Shown here in pieces: positions 27,477 to 37,200 of a DNA stretch of 64,000 bases. The translations under genes and the position numbers were made by a program. The stretch lies in NCBI GenBank assembly GCA_044464765.1, contig JBIQKZ010000007.1, positions 62,001 to 126,000 of the forward strand, read 5' to 3'. Under the pieces are notes generated by a model. The model saw only the letters and a list, made by a program, of their open reading frames with translations, did not search any database and had not been told where the DNA came from. This stretch comes from JBIQKZ01 sp044464765. GTDB taxonomy: Bacteria > Pseudomonadota > Gammaproteobacteria > Burkholderiales > Burkholderiaceae_B. How positions within the stretch are numbered: position 1 is the stretch's first letter; each line of letters opens with the position of its first letter.

Positions 27477-29009
27477 CTAGCAAGCAACAGGTGCGCGCCG
27501 CTGCTCTACGGGTGGAATATTGATCTGAGCCCTATATTTCGTCACTGTGCGCCGCGCCACCACCACTCCTTGGTCAGCCAACTGTGCGGTAAGCGATACG
27601 TCCGACAGTGGTCTGGACGGATGCTCGGCGTCGATCATTTCACGTATCAGTGCACGGACCGCCCCGCTGGAGCATGAACCCCCGGTGCTGGTGGCCAGCT
27701 CGCGTTGGAAAAAGTGCTTGAAGGAATAGATGCCGCGTGGGCAGATAAGGCATTTGTTGCTGGTGGCGCGCGATACCGTCGATTCGTGCATTCCCAGCTC
27801 TTCAGCGATCTCGCTTAGCATGAGCGGTTGCAGGGCAACGTCGCCATACTGAAAAAATGCCTGTTGGTGGGCGACAATGGCTTGCGCAACCTTTTCCATG
27901 GTGCTGGCCCGTTGCTCGATGCTACGCAATAGCCAGCGGGCTTCCTGGAGCGCGTTGGCCATCAGCGAGCGATCCACGCACTGGCTTTCGCGAAACATCC
28001 GGGCATAGCGAACGTGGAGCTGCGCGCGGGGCACCGATTCTTCGCATAGGTGCACGACCCACTTTCTGCCGGCTTTGCGCACCCTGGCGTCGGGTATGAC
28101 ATAGTGACACGGGTCAAGCGAGGCATATCGACTGGCAGGCCGAGGGTCCAGGCTACGGATCAGATCGGCCGCAGCGATTGCATCGGCCTTGCTGGCGCAG
28201 AACCGGCGGGCAAGCCCGCCGAAGTCGTGCTTGGCCAGGCTCTCGAGCCCGTCGTTCACGATCTCGATTGCCAACGCTCTGTACGCGGTGTCTTCCGGCA
28301 ATGCATTCAACTGCAAGCGCAAACATTCGGCCAGGTTGCGTGCGCCAATTCCCGGAGATGCCATCTGCTGGACCAGCCGCAAGGCAATCTCCCATTCCTG
28401 CGTTTCAGGCGCCCAGGTTTCGTCGTGCTGCATCAACTCGTTGAATGGCACGCGCAAATAGCCATTTTCATCCAGGGCTTCGATAATCAGCTCGACCAGG
28501 GCATGATCGCGCGGGTTGAGCTTGTACGAAAAAAGATCGTCCCGCAAGACATCTGCCAAGGTCAGACGGTGATCCTCCCGGTTGCCTGCATCCAGGCCGA
28601 AAAGGCCGGGCGATTGAGGCTGGGGATAATTACCCGACCATGAATCTTCCGGGTCGCCCGGCGGCGCAGCACTGCCGGATACTTCATTGACCTCAGGCGC
28701 CGTGGTGGCGTTGTCTTCATGGCTTTCTGGTTGAGAGTCAAGTTGGGCTGACGAAGAGTTACCGTCGTCGGGACTGGCGCTGCGATGCTCGGGGCGGGGG
28801 GCGTCGGCATCGGCGCTGGGGATGTCGACTGGTTGCAGATCAGGTCGATTTTCCTCGGGTTCTTCCAGGAAAGGATTGCTGGACAGCGCCAGAGCGACTT
28901 CTTGATGAAATTCTACGGTCGACATCTGCAACAGCTTCACGGACTGTTGCAGCCTCGGGATCAATGCCATTTGCTGGCGCATACCGGTTTGCTGACTTAA
29001 CTGAGGCAT
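27477..29009 (-). CDS. rpoN: RNA polymerase sigma-54 factor
   Basis: A 510-residue sigma-54. Region I (MRQQMALIPRLQQSVKLLQM, residues 10-50) binds core polymerase and activators. An acidic linker of ~100 residues follows, then the core-binding domain and HTH region that reads the -12 element. At the C-terminus is the RpoN box ARRTVTKYR, which reads the -24 element. All regions are kept, so it should be active. The gene is not next to lptB, hpf or ptsN as is usual for the housekeeping rpoN. It lies beside two sigma-54 activators and a PRC-barrel gene with a sigma-54-type promoter, which suggests a second or dedicated copy. Confidence 0.95.
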   Translation of the reverse strand: MPQLSQQTGMRQQMALIPRLQQSVKLLQMSTVEFHQEVALALSSNPFLEEPEENRPDLQPVDIPSADADAPRPEHRSASPDDGNSSSAQLDSQPESHEDNATTAPEVNEVSGSAAPPGDPEDSWSGNYPQPQSPGLFGLDAGNREDHRLTLADVLRDDLFSYKLNPRDHALVELIIEALDENGYLRVPFNELMQHDETWAPETQEWEIALRLVQQMASPGIGARNLAECLRLQLNALPEDTAYRALAIEIVNDGLESLAKHDFGGLARRFCASKADAIAAADLIRSLDPRPASRYASLDPCHYVIPDARVRKAGRKWVVHLCEESVPRAQLHVRYARMFRESQCVDRSLMANALQEARWLLRSIEQRASTMEKVAQAIVAHQQAFFQYGDVALQPLMLSEIAEELGMHESTVSRATSNKCLICPRGIYSFKHFFQRELATSTGGSCSSGAVRALIREMIDAEHPSRPLSDVSLTAQLADQGVVVARRTVTKYRAQINIPPVEQRRAPVAC

Positions 29010-29284
29010 GGGATTTTCCTTTAAGAGTGCACACTCGAGGTTTCGCTACCTATCACAAGGAAGGAAGCAATATCCATGCCAGATCCCAGGGGGTTTTTAG
29101 CTTGTTGGGCAAGCCCATATGTAACGAAGTTCCAACAGGAGAAGCGCGCGCGGATGTTGCCATACGCATCGGCTGTAAGGCTTCGTAAGAGCTGGCGTGC
29201 CGAGTTATTTACCTGAAGGTGTAAATAATGCCGGGAACAATTTACGGCTTAGCTTGGACTTGTTCGGCGCGACGGAAACGGCAG
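29010..29284. other. Intergenic region between rpoN and the PRC-barrel gene
   Basis: No gene is supported in this stretch. It must hold the rpoN promoter on the minus strand, but I could not pick one with confidence. The sigma-54-type element of the PRC-barrel gene follows at 29285-29300. Confidence 0.5.
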
Positions 29285-29300
29285 CGGCACGGAACTTGCC
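29285..29300 (+). promoter_or_regulatory. Sigma-54 (-24/-12) promoter of cytoplasmic PRC-barrel gene
   Basis: CGGCACGGAACTTGCC: GG at 29286-29287 and GC at 29298-29299, exactly ten bases apart. Against the consensus TGGCACG-N4-TTGCW only the first and last bases differ. The predicted transcription start is near 29311, about 40 bases before the chosen ATG 29353. Confidence 0.8.
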
Positions 29301-29352
29301 GAAGGGGTAAGGAGCCATGGGGCTCATGAATGCTAAATACAGAGGAAACGAC

Positions 29353-29748
29353 ATGGAGAATGAAACACCCATTATTCGCGATGGCGATTTAAATGCCGGT
29401 CCCGGCCCCGACGTGATGGCCGCTGCTACGCTGACCGGCAACGAGGTCAGGAACACTGCAGACCAGAAGCTGGGAAAAATCCAGGAAATAATGCTTGACG
29501 TGCCAGCGGGCCGGATTGCTTATGCGGTGCTGTCTCGTGGTGGAATCCTGGGCGTCGGCGACAAGCTTTTTGCAATTCCCTGGAGCGCTCTTACCTTGGA
29601 CACTGTCCAAAAATGCTTCTTGCTTGATGTTCCCGAGGAACGGATGAAGAATGCAGAGGGCTTTGATAAGGATCATTGGCCCAGCATGGCCGATCGGGAG
29701 TGGGCTGCCCGCATCCACGACTATTACAACCAGCCGCCGTATTGGTAG
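29353..29748 (+). CDS. PRC-barrel domain protein (cytoplasmic)
   Basis: A 131-residue protein with one PRC-barrel beta domain (about residues 30-105: TGNEVRNTADQKLGKIQEIMLDVPAGRIAYAVL, given in part). The domain is found in photosynthetic reaction centre H subunit, RimM and many small stress proteins. There is no signal peptide. ATG 29353 (MENETPII) has AGAGGA upstream and lies well within the transcript predicted from the sigma-54 element; the frame opens at 29317. A secreted PRC-barrel paralogue is at 51320, also behind a sigma-54-type promoter. Confidence 0.85.
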   Translation: MENETPIIRDGDLNAGPGPDVMAAATLTGNEVRNTADQKLGKIQEIMLDVPAGRIAYAVLSRGGILGVGDKLFAIPWSALTLDTVQKCFLLDVPEERMKNAEGFDKDHWPSMADREWAARIHDYYNQPPYW

Positions 29749-29803
29749 AAAGTTGCCGCAAATTGGTAGAAAGTTGCCGCAAGCTGGTAGGGAGTGGCGA
29801 CCA
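29742..29803. repeat. 21-bp tandem repeat, three units
   Basis: TTGGTAGAAAGTTGCCGCAA is repeated at 29742-29762 and 29763-29783. A diverged third unit (CTGGTAGGGAGTGGCGACCA) lies at 29784-29803. The first unit holds the TAG stop of the PRC-barrel gene, and the array ends just before the stop of the convergent activator gene. Confidence 0.85.
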
Positions 29804-29805
29804 GC

Positions 29806-30786
29806 TTAAATGGAACGAGGCAAGGTAACCGAGCTGGCGCTGCGCCCGGGTTGGCGCAGCTGCTCCAGCCTGTTGTATAGGGTTTTCGGACTAATCCCCA
29901 GGGCGTGTGCGGTACGCTGTTTGTCGCCGTTATACACCTTGAGCGTTGCCATGATAAGTGCATGTTGCGCGGCTTCCAGCGAGGTGCCAATAGGTATCTT
30001 GACCTGCTCCTCTGTTATCTCGGGTAGCTTGTAGGTCGCGCCGGCTTCGGGAAGGGGAATGTCGACTTTCTCGTCGGCCAGAATATATGCCCGGATAATG
30101 GTATTTTTCAGTTCACGAATATTGCCCGGCCAATGGTAGGATTTCAGGCGCGTCAGGCTTCCGTCCGAGAAGAGCTTGCTGGTGCTTTCCTGTTTATTGA
30201 GCTCGTTCAGAAAGCTTTGCGAAAGATATTCAATATCGATCTTGCGCTCGCGCAGCGGCGGCACCCGCAATGGGAATACCGCCAGCCGATACAACAGATC
30301 GCCACGGAAGCTGTTTAAACGGACGGCTTCTTTTGGATCGCGATTGGTGGCGGCGATAATGCGCACGTTCACTTTTAATTGGTCCGTGCCTCCCACTCTG
30401 CGATAGCTGCCATTTTCCAGCACCCTAAGCAACTGCACCTGCATGGGCAGGGGCATTTCTGTGATCTCGTCCAGAAACAGCGTGCCGGTGTTGGCCAATT
30501 CAAAATAGCCTGCGGCAGCCGAAGTGGCTCCGGTAAAACTGCCTTTTTCGTGTCCGAACAGGGTGCTTTCCACTAACGAAGAATTAATGGCGCCGCAGTT
30601 CACGGCAATGAAGGGCGCGTTGCGCCGCCCGCTGCGATTGTGAATGAACCGGGCGACGACTTCTTTGCCCGTGCCGCTTTCGCCCATGATCAAGACGCAG
30701 GCCTCGGTGGGCGCTACTTTTACGATAGAGCGTGCCAGCTGGAAAGCCGCAGGAGAGCGGCCAAGGAATCTAGACGTCTTGATCAT
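29806..30786 (-). CDS. Sigma-54 activator without receiver domain
   Basis: A 326-residue bacterial enhancer-binding protein with only an AAA+ ATPase and a C-terminal Fis-type HTH. Walker A is GESGTGKE, the sigma-54 contact loop is GSFTGA (a Ser variant of GAFTGA), Walker B is TLFLDEI and the arginine-finger region follows RDLLYRL-like GDLLYRLAVFPL. The HTH shows NGDKQRTAHALGISPKTLYNRL. With no receiver it resembles PspF: activity must be set by a partner or by gene dosage. It is divergent from the NtrC-like gene at 31014 and converges on the PRC-barrel gene. Confidence 0.92.
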   Translation of the reverse strand: MIKTSRFLGRSPAAFQLARSIVKVAPTEACVLIMGESGTGKEVVARFIHNRSGRRNAPFIAVNCGAINSSLVESTLFGHEKGSFTGATSAAAGYFELANTGTLFLDEITEMPLPMQVQLLRVLENGSYRRVGGTDQLKVNVRIIAATNRDPKEAVRLNSFRGDLLYRLAVFPLRVPPLRERKIDIEYLSQSFLNELNKQESTSKLFSDGSLTRLKSYHWPGNIRELKNTIIRAYILADEKVDIPLPEAGATYKLPEITEEQVKIPIGTSLEAAQHALIMATLKVYNGDKQRTAHALGISPKTLYNRLEQLRQPGRSASSVTLPRSI

Positions 30787-31013
30787 CGTTGCAGTGTAGC
30801 GCTAAAGCGCGTGAGGGTTAGAGGCATTGTTGTAAAAGTTTCCCATTGTCACTTCTGTTTGATTTGCTTTCGCGTACCATTAAATTTGCATAGCCCTCTT
30901 TGGAGTGACCAAGGTGTAATTCTTACCACTTGTGCGGTGCATGTGTAGTAACTATTCAGCTTCCGCGTCTTCTATTGACGCTTTTACGTTGAAGCATTTT
31001 TCGGGCAATTAGA

Positions 31014-32369
31014 ATGTTGCATTTAATGATTGTGGACGACGACGCCGATACCCGAGAGTTAATTGCAGATTTGGCGCGAGAAGAAGGGTATGTTGTTACG
31101 CAGGCGGCGGATCTCAGGCAAGCGGGCATTGCCATTGCGCGGGACGAACCCCATGTGCTGTTGCTGGATATGCAGTTGCCCGACGGCAACGGCATGACGT
31201 TCTGGAAAGAGCTTGGCCTGACCCAGACACAGGTAATTTTTATAACCGGTCACTCCACGGTAGATAGCGCCATCGAGGCCCTGCGATGCGGCGCGATTGA
31301 CTACCTGCAAAAGCCCGTTAGCCTGGCGCGCCTGAAAGGCGTGCTGGCCGAGTTCAAGAACATGCAACCCGTGTCTTCGCCGCCCGCGAACAACGAGAAT
31401 GCATTTGCCAAGTTCATTGGCGACTCTCCCGCTATGGAGCTGTTGCTGCAGCACATTCGAAAGGTTGCGCCTACGCAGGCGACGGTTCTTTTGGTGGGGG
31501 AGAGCGGTACCGGTAAAGAGTTGGCGGCGGAAGCCATCCATTTGGCCAGTCGACGCCATGCCAAGCCATTTATGGCGATCAACTGCGGCGCTATTTCACC
31601 GAGTCTGATTGAAAGTGAGCTTTTCGGCCATGAGAAAGGCAGCTTTACCGGAGCCGACAAGCAAAGACAGGGCTACTTTGAAAAAGCGTCTGGTGGAACG
31701 ATCTTCCTGGACGAAATCACCGAGATGTCCATGGAGCTTCAAGTGCGCTTGTTGCGGGTTTTGGAAACAGGTCGATTCATGCGGATCGGCAGTTACGAAG
31801 AAATCCAGGTCGATGTGCGGGTGATTGCGGCCACAAACCGCAATCCTGAACACATGGTGGCTACCCAGGCCCTGCGCGAAGATCTCTATCATCGCCTTAG
31901 CGTTTTTCCGCTGGAACTGCCGCCCCTGCGGGAGAGGGGCGACGATGTAATCTTGCTGGCAGAGCATTTCCTGGCCGCTTTGAATCGCGAATCGCGTACG
32001 CATAAAGTATTTGCGCCTCAGGTACTCGACGCCATGCGTAGTTATTCCTGGCCCGGCAATGTTCGCGAACTTCGTAATTTTGTGTATCGCAGCTTTATTC
32101 TTGCGGACCAGACGATTCAGGGCGATTGCATCGGATTTGACATGCAGTTCAATGCCGGCGGCGACGGCCTGAGCGCGGAAATTGTCATTCCCGTTGGTGT
32201 GCCGTTGGCCGAGGCGAAGCGTCAGTTGATTCTGGCCACGCTCAAGCAATGCGGCGGCGTCAAGAAAATGACCGCCGAGGTCTTGGGCATCAGCCTTAAA
32301 ACTTTATATAACCGTCTGGCTGAATATGGTGTCGATATTCAAGAAGACGATGCGTCCGTCGTGGGTTGA
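31014..32369 (+). CDS. NtrC-family sigma-54 response regulator
   Basis: A 451-residue protein with receiver, AAA+ and Fis-type HTH domains. The receiver has the acidic pair in MIVDDDADTREL, the phospho-acceptor Asp in LLLDMQLPDG (near residue 52), and Thr and Lys in FITGHST and YLQKPVS. The AAA+ domain has GESGTGKE, GSFTGA and IFLDEI; the HTH shows MTAEVLGISLKTLYNRL. No histidine kinase gene is in the window, so its partner is elsewhere. It lies upstream of and in line with the glycogen/trehalose operon and shares a 227-base divergent promoter region with the short activator. Confidence 0.93.
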   Translation: MLHLMIVDDDADTRELIADLAREEGYVVTQAADLRQAGIAIARDEPHVLLLDMQLPDGNGMTFWKELGLTQTQVIFITGHSTVDSAIEALRCGAIDYLQKPVSLARLKGVLAEFKNMQPVSSPPANNENAFAKFIGDSPAMELLLQHIRKVAPTQATVLLVGESGTGKELAAEAIHLASRRHAKPFMAINCGAISPSLIESELFGHEKGSFTGADKQRQGYFEKASGGTIFLDEITEMSMELQVRLLRVLETGRFMRIGSYEEIQVDVRVIAATNRNPEHMVATQALREDLYHRLSVFPLELPPLRERGDDVILLAEHFLAALNRESRTHKVFAPQVLDAMRSYSWPGNVRELRNFVYRSFILADQTIQGDCIGFDMQFNAGGDGLSAEIVIPVGVPLAEAKRQLILATLKQCGGVKKMTAEVLGISLKTLYNRLAEYGVDIQEDDASVVG

Positions 32370-32525
32370 GCCGATCATATACGGTAGCTCCTCTAGTCAT
32401 TCCCGGTAATGTTTCCCGCCGCAGGCGTCGAGCATGCACCCCTGTTCGTGGCGGGCAGTCCATCCTTCTTCATACCACGATTGATAATTTTGCGACTTAG
32501 CTGACTTGGCGGTCTTGAAATCCAG

Positions 32526-32541
32526 TGGCCGGGCATGAGCC
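32526..32541 (+). promoter_or_regulatory. Weak sigma-54-like element before glgA
   Basis: TGGCCGGGCATGAGCC has GG-N10-GC spacing and a TGGC -24 half, but a poor -12 half (GAGC in place of TTGC). Its place, about 38 bases before the GTG start, matches the geometry of the better elements in this window. A second GG-N10-GC match at 32424-32437 is also weak. Confidence 0.3.
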
Positions 32542-32578
32542 TTGCTTGGCAAATGCACCAATCACTGGAGAATCTATC

Positions 32579-34240
32579 GTGACATTACGAATATTGGCGG
32601 TAACTGCAGAGGCTTTTCCACTCGCAAAAACGGGAGGCTTGGGAGATGCGGTGAGCGGCTTATGCGAAGCGTTGGACGCTTTGGGCATGCAGGTCACGAT
32701 CATGCTGCCCGGATACCGGGGCGTCATGGACCAGCTTGTGGGGCTGCGCGAGGTCGCCCACTTCGAGCATTTGCCCGGCGGTACGGCCCGTCTGTTCTCT
32801 GGTCGGTGCCCGAAGCTGGGCTTGACGATCCTGGTGTTGAAGAACGATACGCTGTTTGATCGAGACAGCCTGTATTGCGATGGCGATGAAATCGAGTATG
32901 CGGATAACGGCATACGTTTCGCTTCATTGTCGATGGCCGCGGCTTTGGTGGCTGAAGGCCGTGGCGGTGTGGCTCGACCACAGGTCGTCCATGTGCATGA
33001 CTGGCATGCTGCGCTCACGCCGCTGTATATGAAGAGAAGCGGTGTCACGGATGTCAAAACCTTATTGACATTACATAACCTCGCCTTCCAAGGTGTGTTC
33101 CCACTTCAGGACGCGCAGTGCCTGGGGCTGGGGCCGCGCGATTGCACGCCGGAGGGAGCGGAGTGCTGGGGGCGGTTGAATTTTCTCAAGGCGGGCATCC
33201 AGCATGCGGACCGGATTAGCGTTGTCAGTCAAAACTACGCGCGAGAGATTCTTACGCCGCAATTTGGTTGTGGATTGGATGGCGCTCTGGCTGCCCGTGG
33301 CCCCGACCTGATTTCGATTCCCAATGGCATCAGCGACGATTGCTGGAATCCGCAGGCCGATCCGTATCTGGGCAGCGACTGTTTCGATCAAACCGACGTC
33401 AGCAATAAGCAGCGCTGCAAGTATGCGTTGCAGCAGCGCTTTGGGCTGCATTGCGATCCGGCCACCACCGTCATGGCCATGGGAAGCCGGCTTACCGAAC
33501 AAAAGATGGCGGATGTCGCCGTGCAAGCCATACCGATCGCCTTGGAAAGCCATCCTGGGCTGCAAGTTTGTGTGATTGGCCGGGGAAAGAAACAGATTGA
33601 AGCGGAGCTCGAAATGCTTGCCAGGCGATACCCGGGTCGCCTGGGGGTGGCGATCGGCTATGACGAAGAGACAGCTCATCGGTTGCATGCGGGCGCGGAT
33701 GTCTTGTTGCACGCAAGCCGGTTCGAACCGTTTGGGCTCACGCCGTTATACGCCATGCGCTATGGCGCCATCCCCATTGGATCGCGGGTAGGAGGGATGG
33801 TGGATACGATCCGAGATCCTGGGTCCGAGGCGTCGACGCAGTCAATGCGTGATGCCACGGGGCTTCTTTTCGACGGCGAAGCGCCCACGGATATGATTGC
33901 CGCGATTGATCGGGCCATGGCGTTGCGCGGCCGGCCGGATGTGTGGGCCGCCATGCAGCGCAATGCCATGCGGGTGGACTTTGGCTGGGCCAGGACGGCT
34001 CCCTCGTATATCGACACCTATCGAACTTTATGCCGACCATTGCTCGTGCCTAAGCCCATCGTATGCAAGGAGCTTGAAACGGATGCCGTCTTGCCGGGCA
34101 AGGCAATGGCGTCGATTGACGTGCTGGCGCCTCTGAGCACGGGGCAGCGCATTGCCGGCAAAGGCCGCCGTCGGGTGGCGGCTGCCCGTCGTTCACGGTC
34201 TGATGCCTTGGGCTTCCCGGACTCGGCTTCGGTAGCGTGA
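32579..34240 (+). CDS. glgA: Glycogen synthase, GT5 family
   Basis: A 553-residue GT-B glycosyltransferase of family GT5 that uses ADP-glucose to extend alpha-1,4-glucan. Seen are the N-terminal ADP-binding KTGGLGDAVSGL, HVHDWHAALTPLYMK, and in the C-terminal domain SRFEPFGLTPLYAMRYGAIP followed by GGMVDTI. I chose GTG 32579 with GGAG eight bases upstream; the frame opens at a GTG at 32525 with no ribosome binding site. The last ~45 residues, rich in Arg and Ala, are extra to the family. No glgC is in the window. The next gene starts two bases after the stop. Confidence 0.92.
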   Translation: MTLRILAVTAEAFPLAKTGGLGDAVSGLCEALDALGMQVTIMLPGYRGVMDQLVGLREVAHFEHLPGGTARLFSGRCPKLGLTILVLKNDTLFDRDSLYCDGDEIEYADNGIRFASLSMAAALVAEGRGGVARPQVVHVHDWHAALTPLYMKRSGVTDVKTLLTLHNLAFQGVFPLQDAQCLGLGPRDCTPEGAECWGRLNFLKAGIQHADRISVVSQNYAREILTPQFGCGLDGALAARGPDLISIPNGISDDCWNPQADPYLGSDCFDQTDVSNKQRCKYALQQRFGLHCDPATTVMAMGSRLTEQKMADVAVQAIPIALESHPGLQVCVIGRGKKQIEAELEMLARRYPGRLGVAIGYDEETAHRLHAGADVLLHASRFEPFGLTPLYAMRYGAIPIGSRVGGMVDTIRDPGSEASTQSMRDATGLLFDGEAPTDMIAAIDRAMALRGRPDVWAAMQRNAMRVDFGWARTAPSYIDTYRTLCRPLLVPKPIVCKELETDAVLPGKAMASIDVLAPLSTGQRIAGKGRRRVAAARRSRSDALGFPDSASVA

Positions 34241-34241
34241 T

Positions 34242-37200
34242 ATGAACGCCTCTGTGCTGCGCGCAATGGTTATGAAGGCGGTCAGCCCGTCGACCGCTGC
34301 CGGCACGGGCCTTGGCAGTCGTGAATTGAAGCAAGCCTTGCATGCTCCGCGCATTGCCATCGAGAGTGTCGCGCCCTCGGTTGATGGCGGGCTCTATCCT
34401 GCTCGATACAGCTTGGGCGACACGGTGCAGGTGCGAGCCACCATATTCTCGGATGGCCATGCGCCCGTGTCGGCGAGGCTGCTGTGGCGTGAAGAAGGAG
34501 CTTCCAAATGGCATGAAGAGCCCCTGACTGCGTTGGGAAATGACCGTTGGCAGGCGCAGTTCCGGCCCTCCCAGCTCGGCGCCCACCACTACACCATCCG
34601 CGCGTGGCGCGCAGAACGCTTCGAAACAACGTATCCTTTGATTCTGCCACTGCGCGTTGAGCCGCGCCAGGCAGCGTTCGCCAGTTGGTATGAGCTTTTC
34701 CCCCGTTCTTGCGGGGCAACACCTGGAGTGCACGGAACCTTCAACGACGTGATTGTGCGTCTCCCGGCAATTCAGGCTATGGGGTTCGATGTTCTCTATT
34801 TCCCGCCGATTCATCCGATTGGGAGGACCCATCGAAAAGGCAGGAACAATGCCATTAATGCGGATGTGGATGATCCCGGCAGCCCTTATGCGATCGGGTC
34901 GCCTCGAGGCGGCCACGATGCTGTGCATCCGCAATTGGGGACGTTGGAGGATTTTCAGCGGCTTGTACGTTGCGCCGCCGACCATGGTATTGAAGTTGCG
35001 TTGGATTTCGCGGTTCAGTGTTCGCCGGACCATCCATGGCTGATCGAGCACCCGGAATGGTTCGAGTGGCGTCCGGACGGCACCGTCCAATATGCCGAGA
35101 ACCCGCCCAAACGGTACGAAGATATCGTCAACCCCGACTTCTATAGCGAGCGGGCTAGCGCCAGGCAACGGCTTGCCTTGTGGCGCCGGTTGCGCGATAT
35201 CGTGCTTTTCTGGATAGCGCAGGGCGTACGGACCTTTCGCGTCGACAACCCGCATACCAAGCCACTGCCTTTCTGGCAATGGCTGATCGCCGACGTGCAG
35301 GCTCGGCATCCGGAGACAGTGTTTCTTTCCGAGGCATTCACCCGGCCGGCCATGATGCACAGGCTGGCACGCCTGGACGACGGCTATGATATTGCCGATT
35401 ACCGCAATGTGCATCCTGAATACGGAAGCCTGTCCAACGTCAGGACGTTCATACGGGCGGCGCATGCCCGCAGTCTACGCGTGATTACCGAGTTGGTGAT
35501 CAATCATACGTCCGATCGGCACCCATGGTTTGAGCGGGCGCGCAAGGCTCGGCGGGGGTCGGTGGCGCGCGATTTCTATGTGTGGTCCGACAGCGACCAG
35601 GCGTATGCCGGAACGCGCATTATCTTTTGCGATACCGAGAAATCGAACTGGACGTGGGATCCGGTGGCCGGCGCCTATTTCTGGCATCGTTTCTATTCGC
35701 ATCAGCCGGATCTGAATTTCGATAATCCCCGTGTCTTCGACGCGGTGATGTCCGCCATGCGTTTCTGGCTCGACATGGGTGTCGATGGGCTGCGCCTGGA
35801 CGCCTTGCCCTATCTCGTGGAAAGGGAAGGAAGCAATAACGAGAACCTGCCCGAAACCCACGATATCGTGAAGCGCATTCGGAGGGTGATTGACGACGAG
35901 TATCCGGGTCGCATGCTGCTTGCGGAAGCGAATCAGTGGCCCGAAGACGCACAGGAATACTACGGCCAAGGGGATGAGTGCCACATGGCCTTTCACTTTC
36001 CCCTGATGCCGCGGATGTATATGGCAATCGCCCAGGCGGATAGGTTTCCCATTACGGATATTCTGTCGCAGACACCCGATATCCCCGAGAGCTGTCAGTG
36101 GGCGATCTTTCTGCGCAATCACGACGAGCTGACACTCGAGATGGTCACCAGCCGGGAACGCGATTACCTGTGGGAAGAGTATGCCGCTGATCCGCGCGCC
36201 CGGATCAATCTTGGGATACGACGGCGCCTGGCTCCCTTGCTGGAGCGGGATCGGCGCCGTATTGAACTTATGAACAGCCTGCTGCTGTCCATGCCGGGTA
36301 CCCCGGTCCTGTATTACGGTGATGAGATCGGCATGGGGGACAACATTCACCTGGGCGACCGTGATGGCGTGCGTACTCCCATGCAATGGTCGCCCGACCG
36401 CAACGGCGGCTTCTCGCGCGCCGACCCCGAGCGGCTCACGCTCCCGGCCTTGATGGGGCCCTTATATGGCTATGAAACGATTAATGTCGAAGCTCAGCAG
36501 CGCAATGCGCATTCCTTGTTGAACTGGACGCGCAGGATGTTGGCAAAGCGCCAGCAATCCCGAGTGTTTGGACGTGGAACGCTGCGGTTCTTGTATCCGG
36601 GCAACCGCAAAATACTCGCATATTTGCGTGAGTACGAGGGCGAGGGGCTGCTGTGTGTCGCGAACCTGTCCAATGCGTCGCAGCCTGTGGAACTCGACCT
36701 GGCGGTTATGTCGGGCCGTGTGCCGATTGAGTTGCTGGGCGGAACGTCTTTCCCTCCCATCGGCGAACTACCGTATCTGTTGACTTTGCCGCCTTATGGC
36801 TTTTACTGGTTCGAGCTGAGCCTGGTGGCGGCGGCGCCCGACTGGCATGCGCCGCTTCCCGAGCAGGTGCCGGATCATGCCACGCTGGTGCTAAGCACCC
36901 GGGCCGCCGGTCAGAACCAGTTGCTGTTGCATGAATCGTCGGATAAAGCCCTGCGCGATGTGGTGATGCCCATGTATCTGCAGCGCCAGCGGTGGTTCGC
37001 GCAGGGCGCCAAAGTCGCCTCGACGACCATGGTTTACAGCGCCCTCCTACCCGATCAACCCGATGTGTATCTGGCTGAGTTTGAGGTGAAGTATGCGCAA
37101 GGCGTGAAGGGACGGTGCTTCGTGCCGTTATATGCCGTCTGGGCGGATCCGGCCCCTGCACCGGTTCAGTCCTACGCATTGGCTCGACTGCGTCGGGGCC

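Noticed and set aside
30787..31013. Sigma-54-like elements between the two activators
   Set aside because: No GG-N10-GC match with acceptable flanks on either strand; one near match on the minus strand has nine-base spacing.
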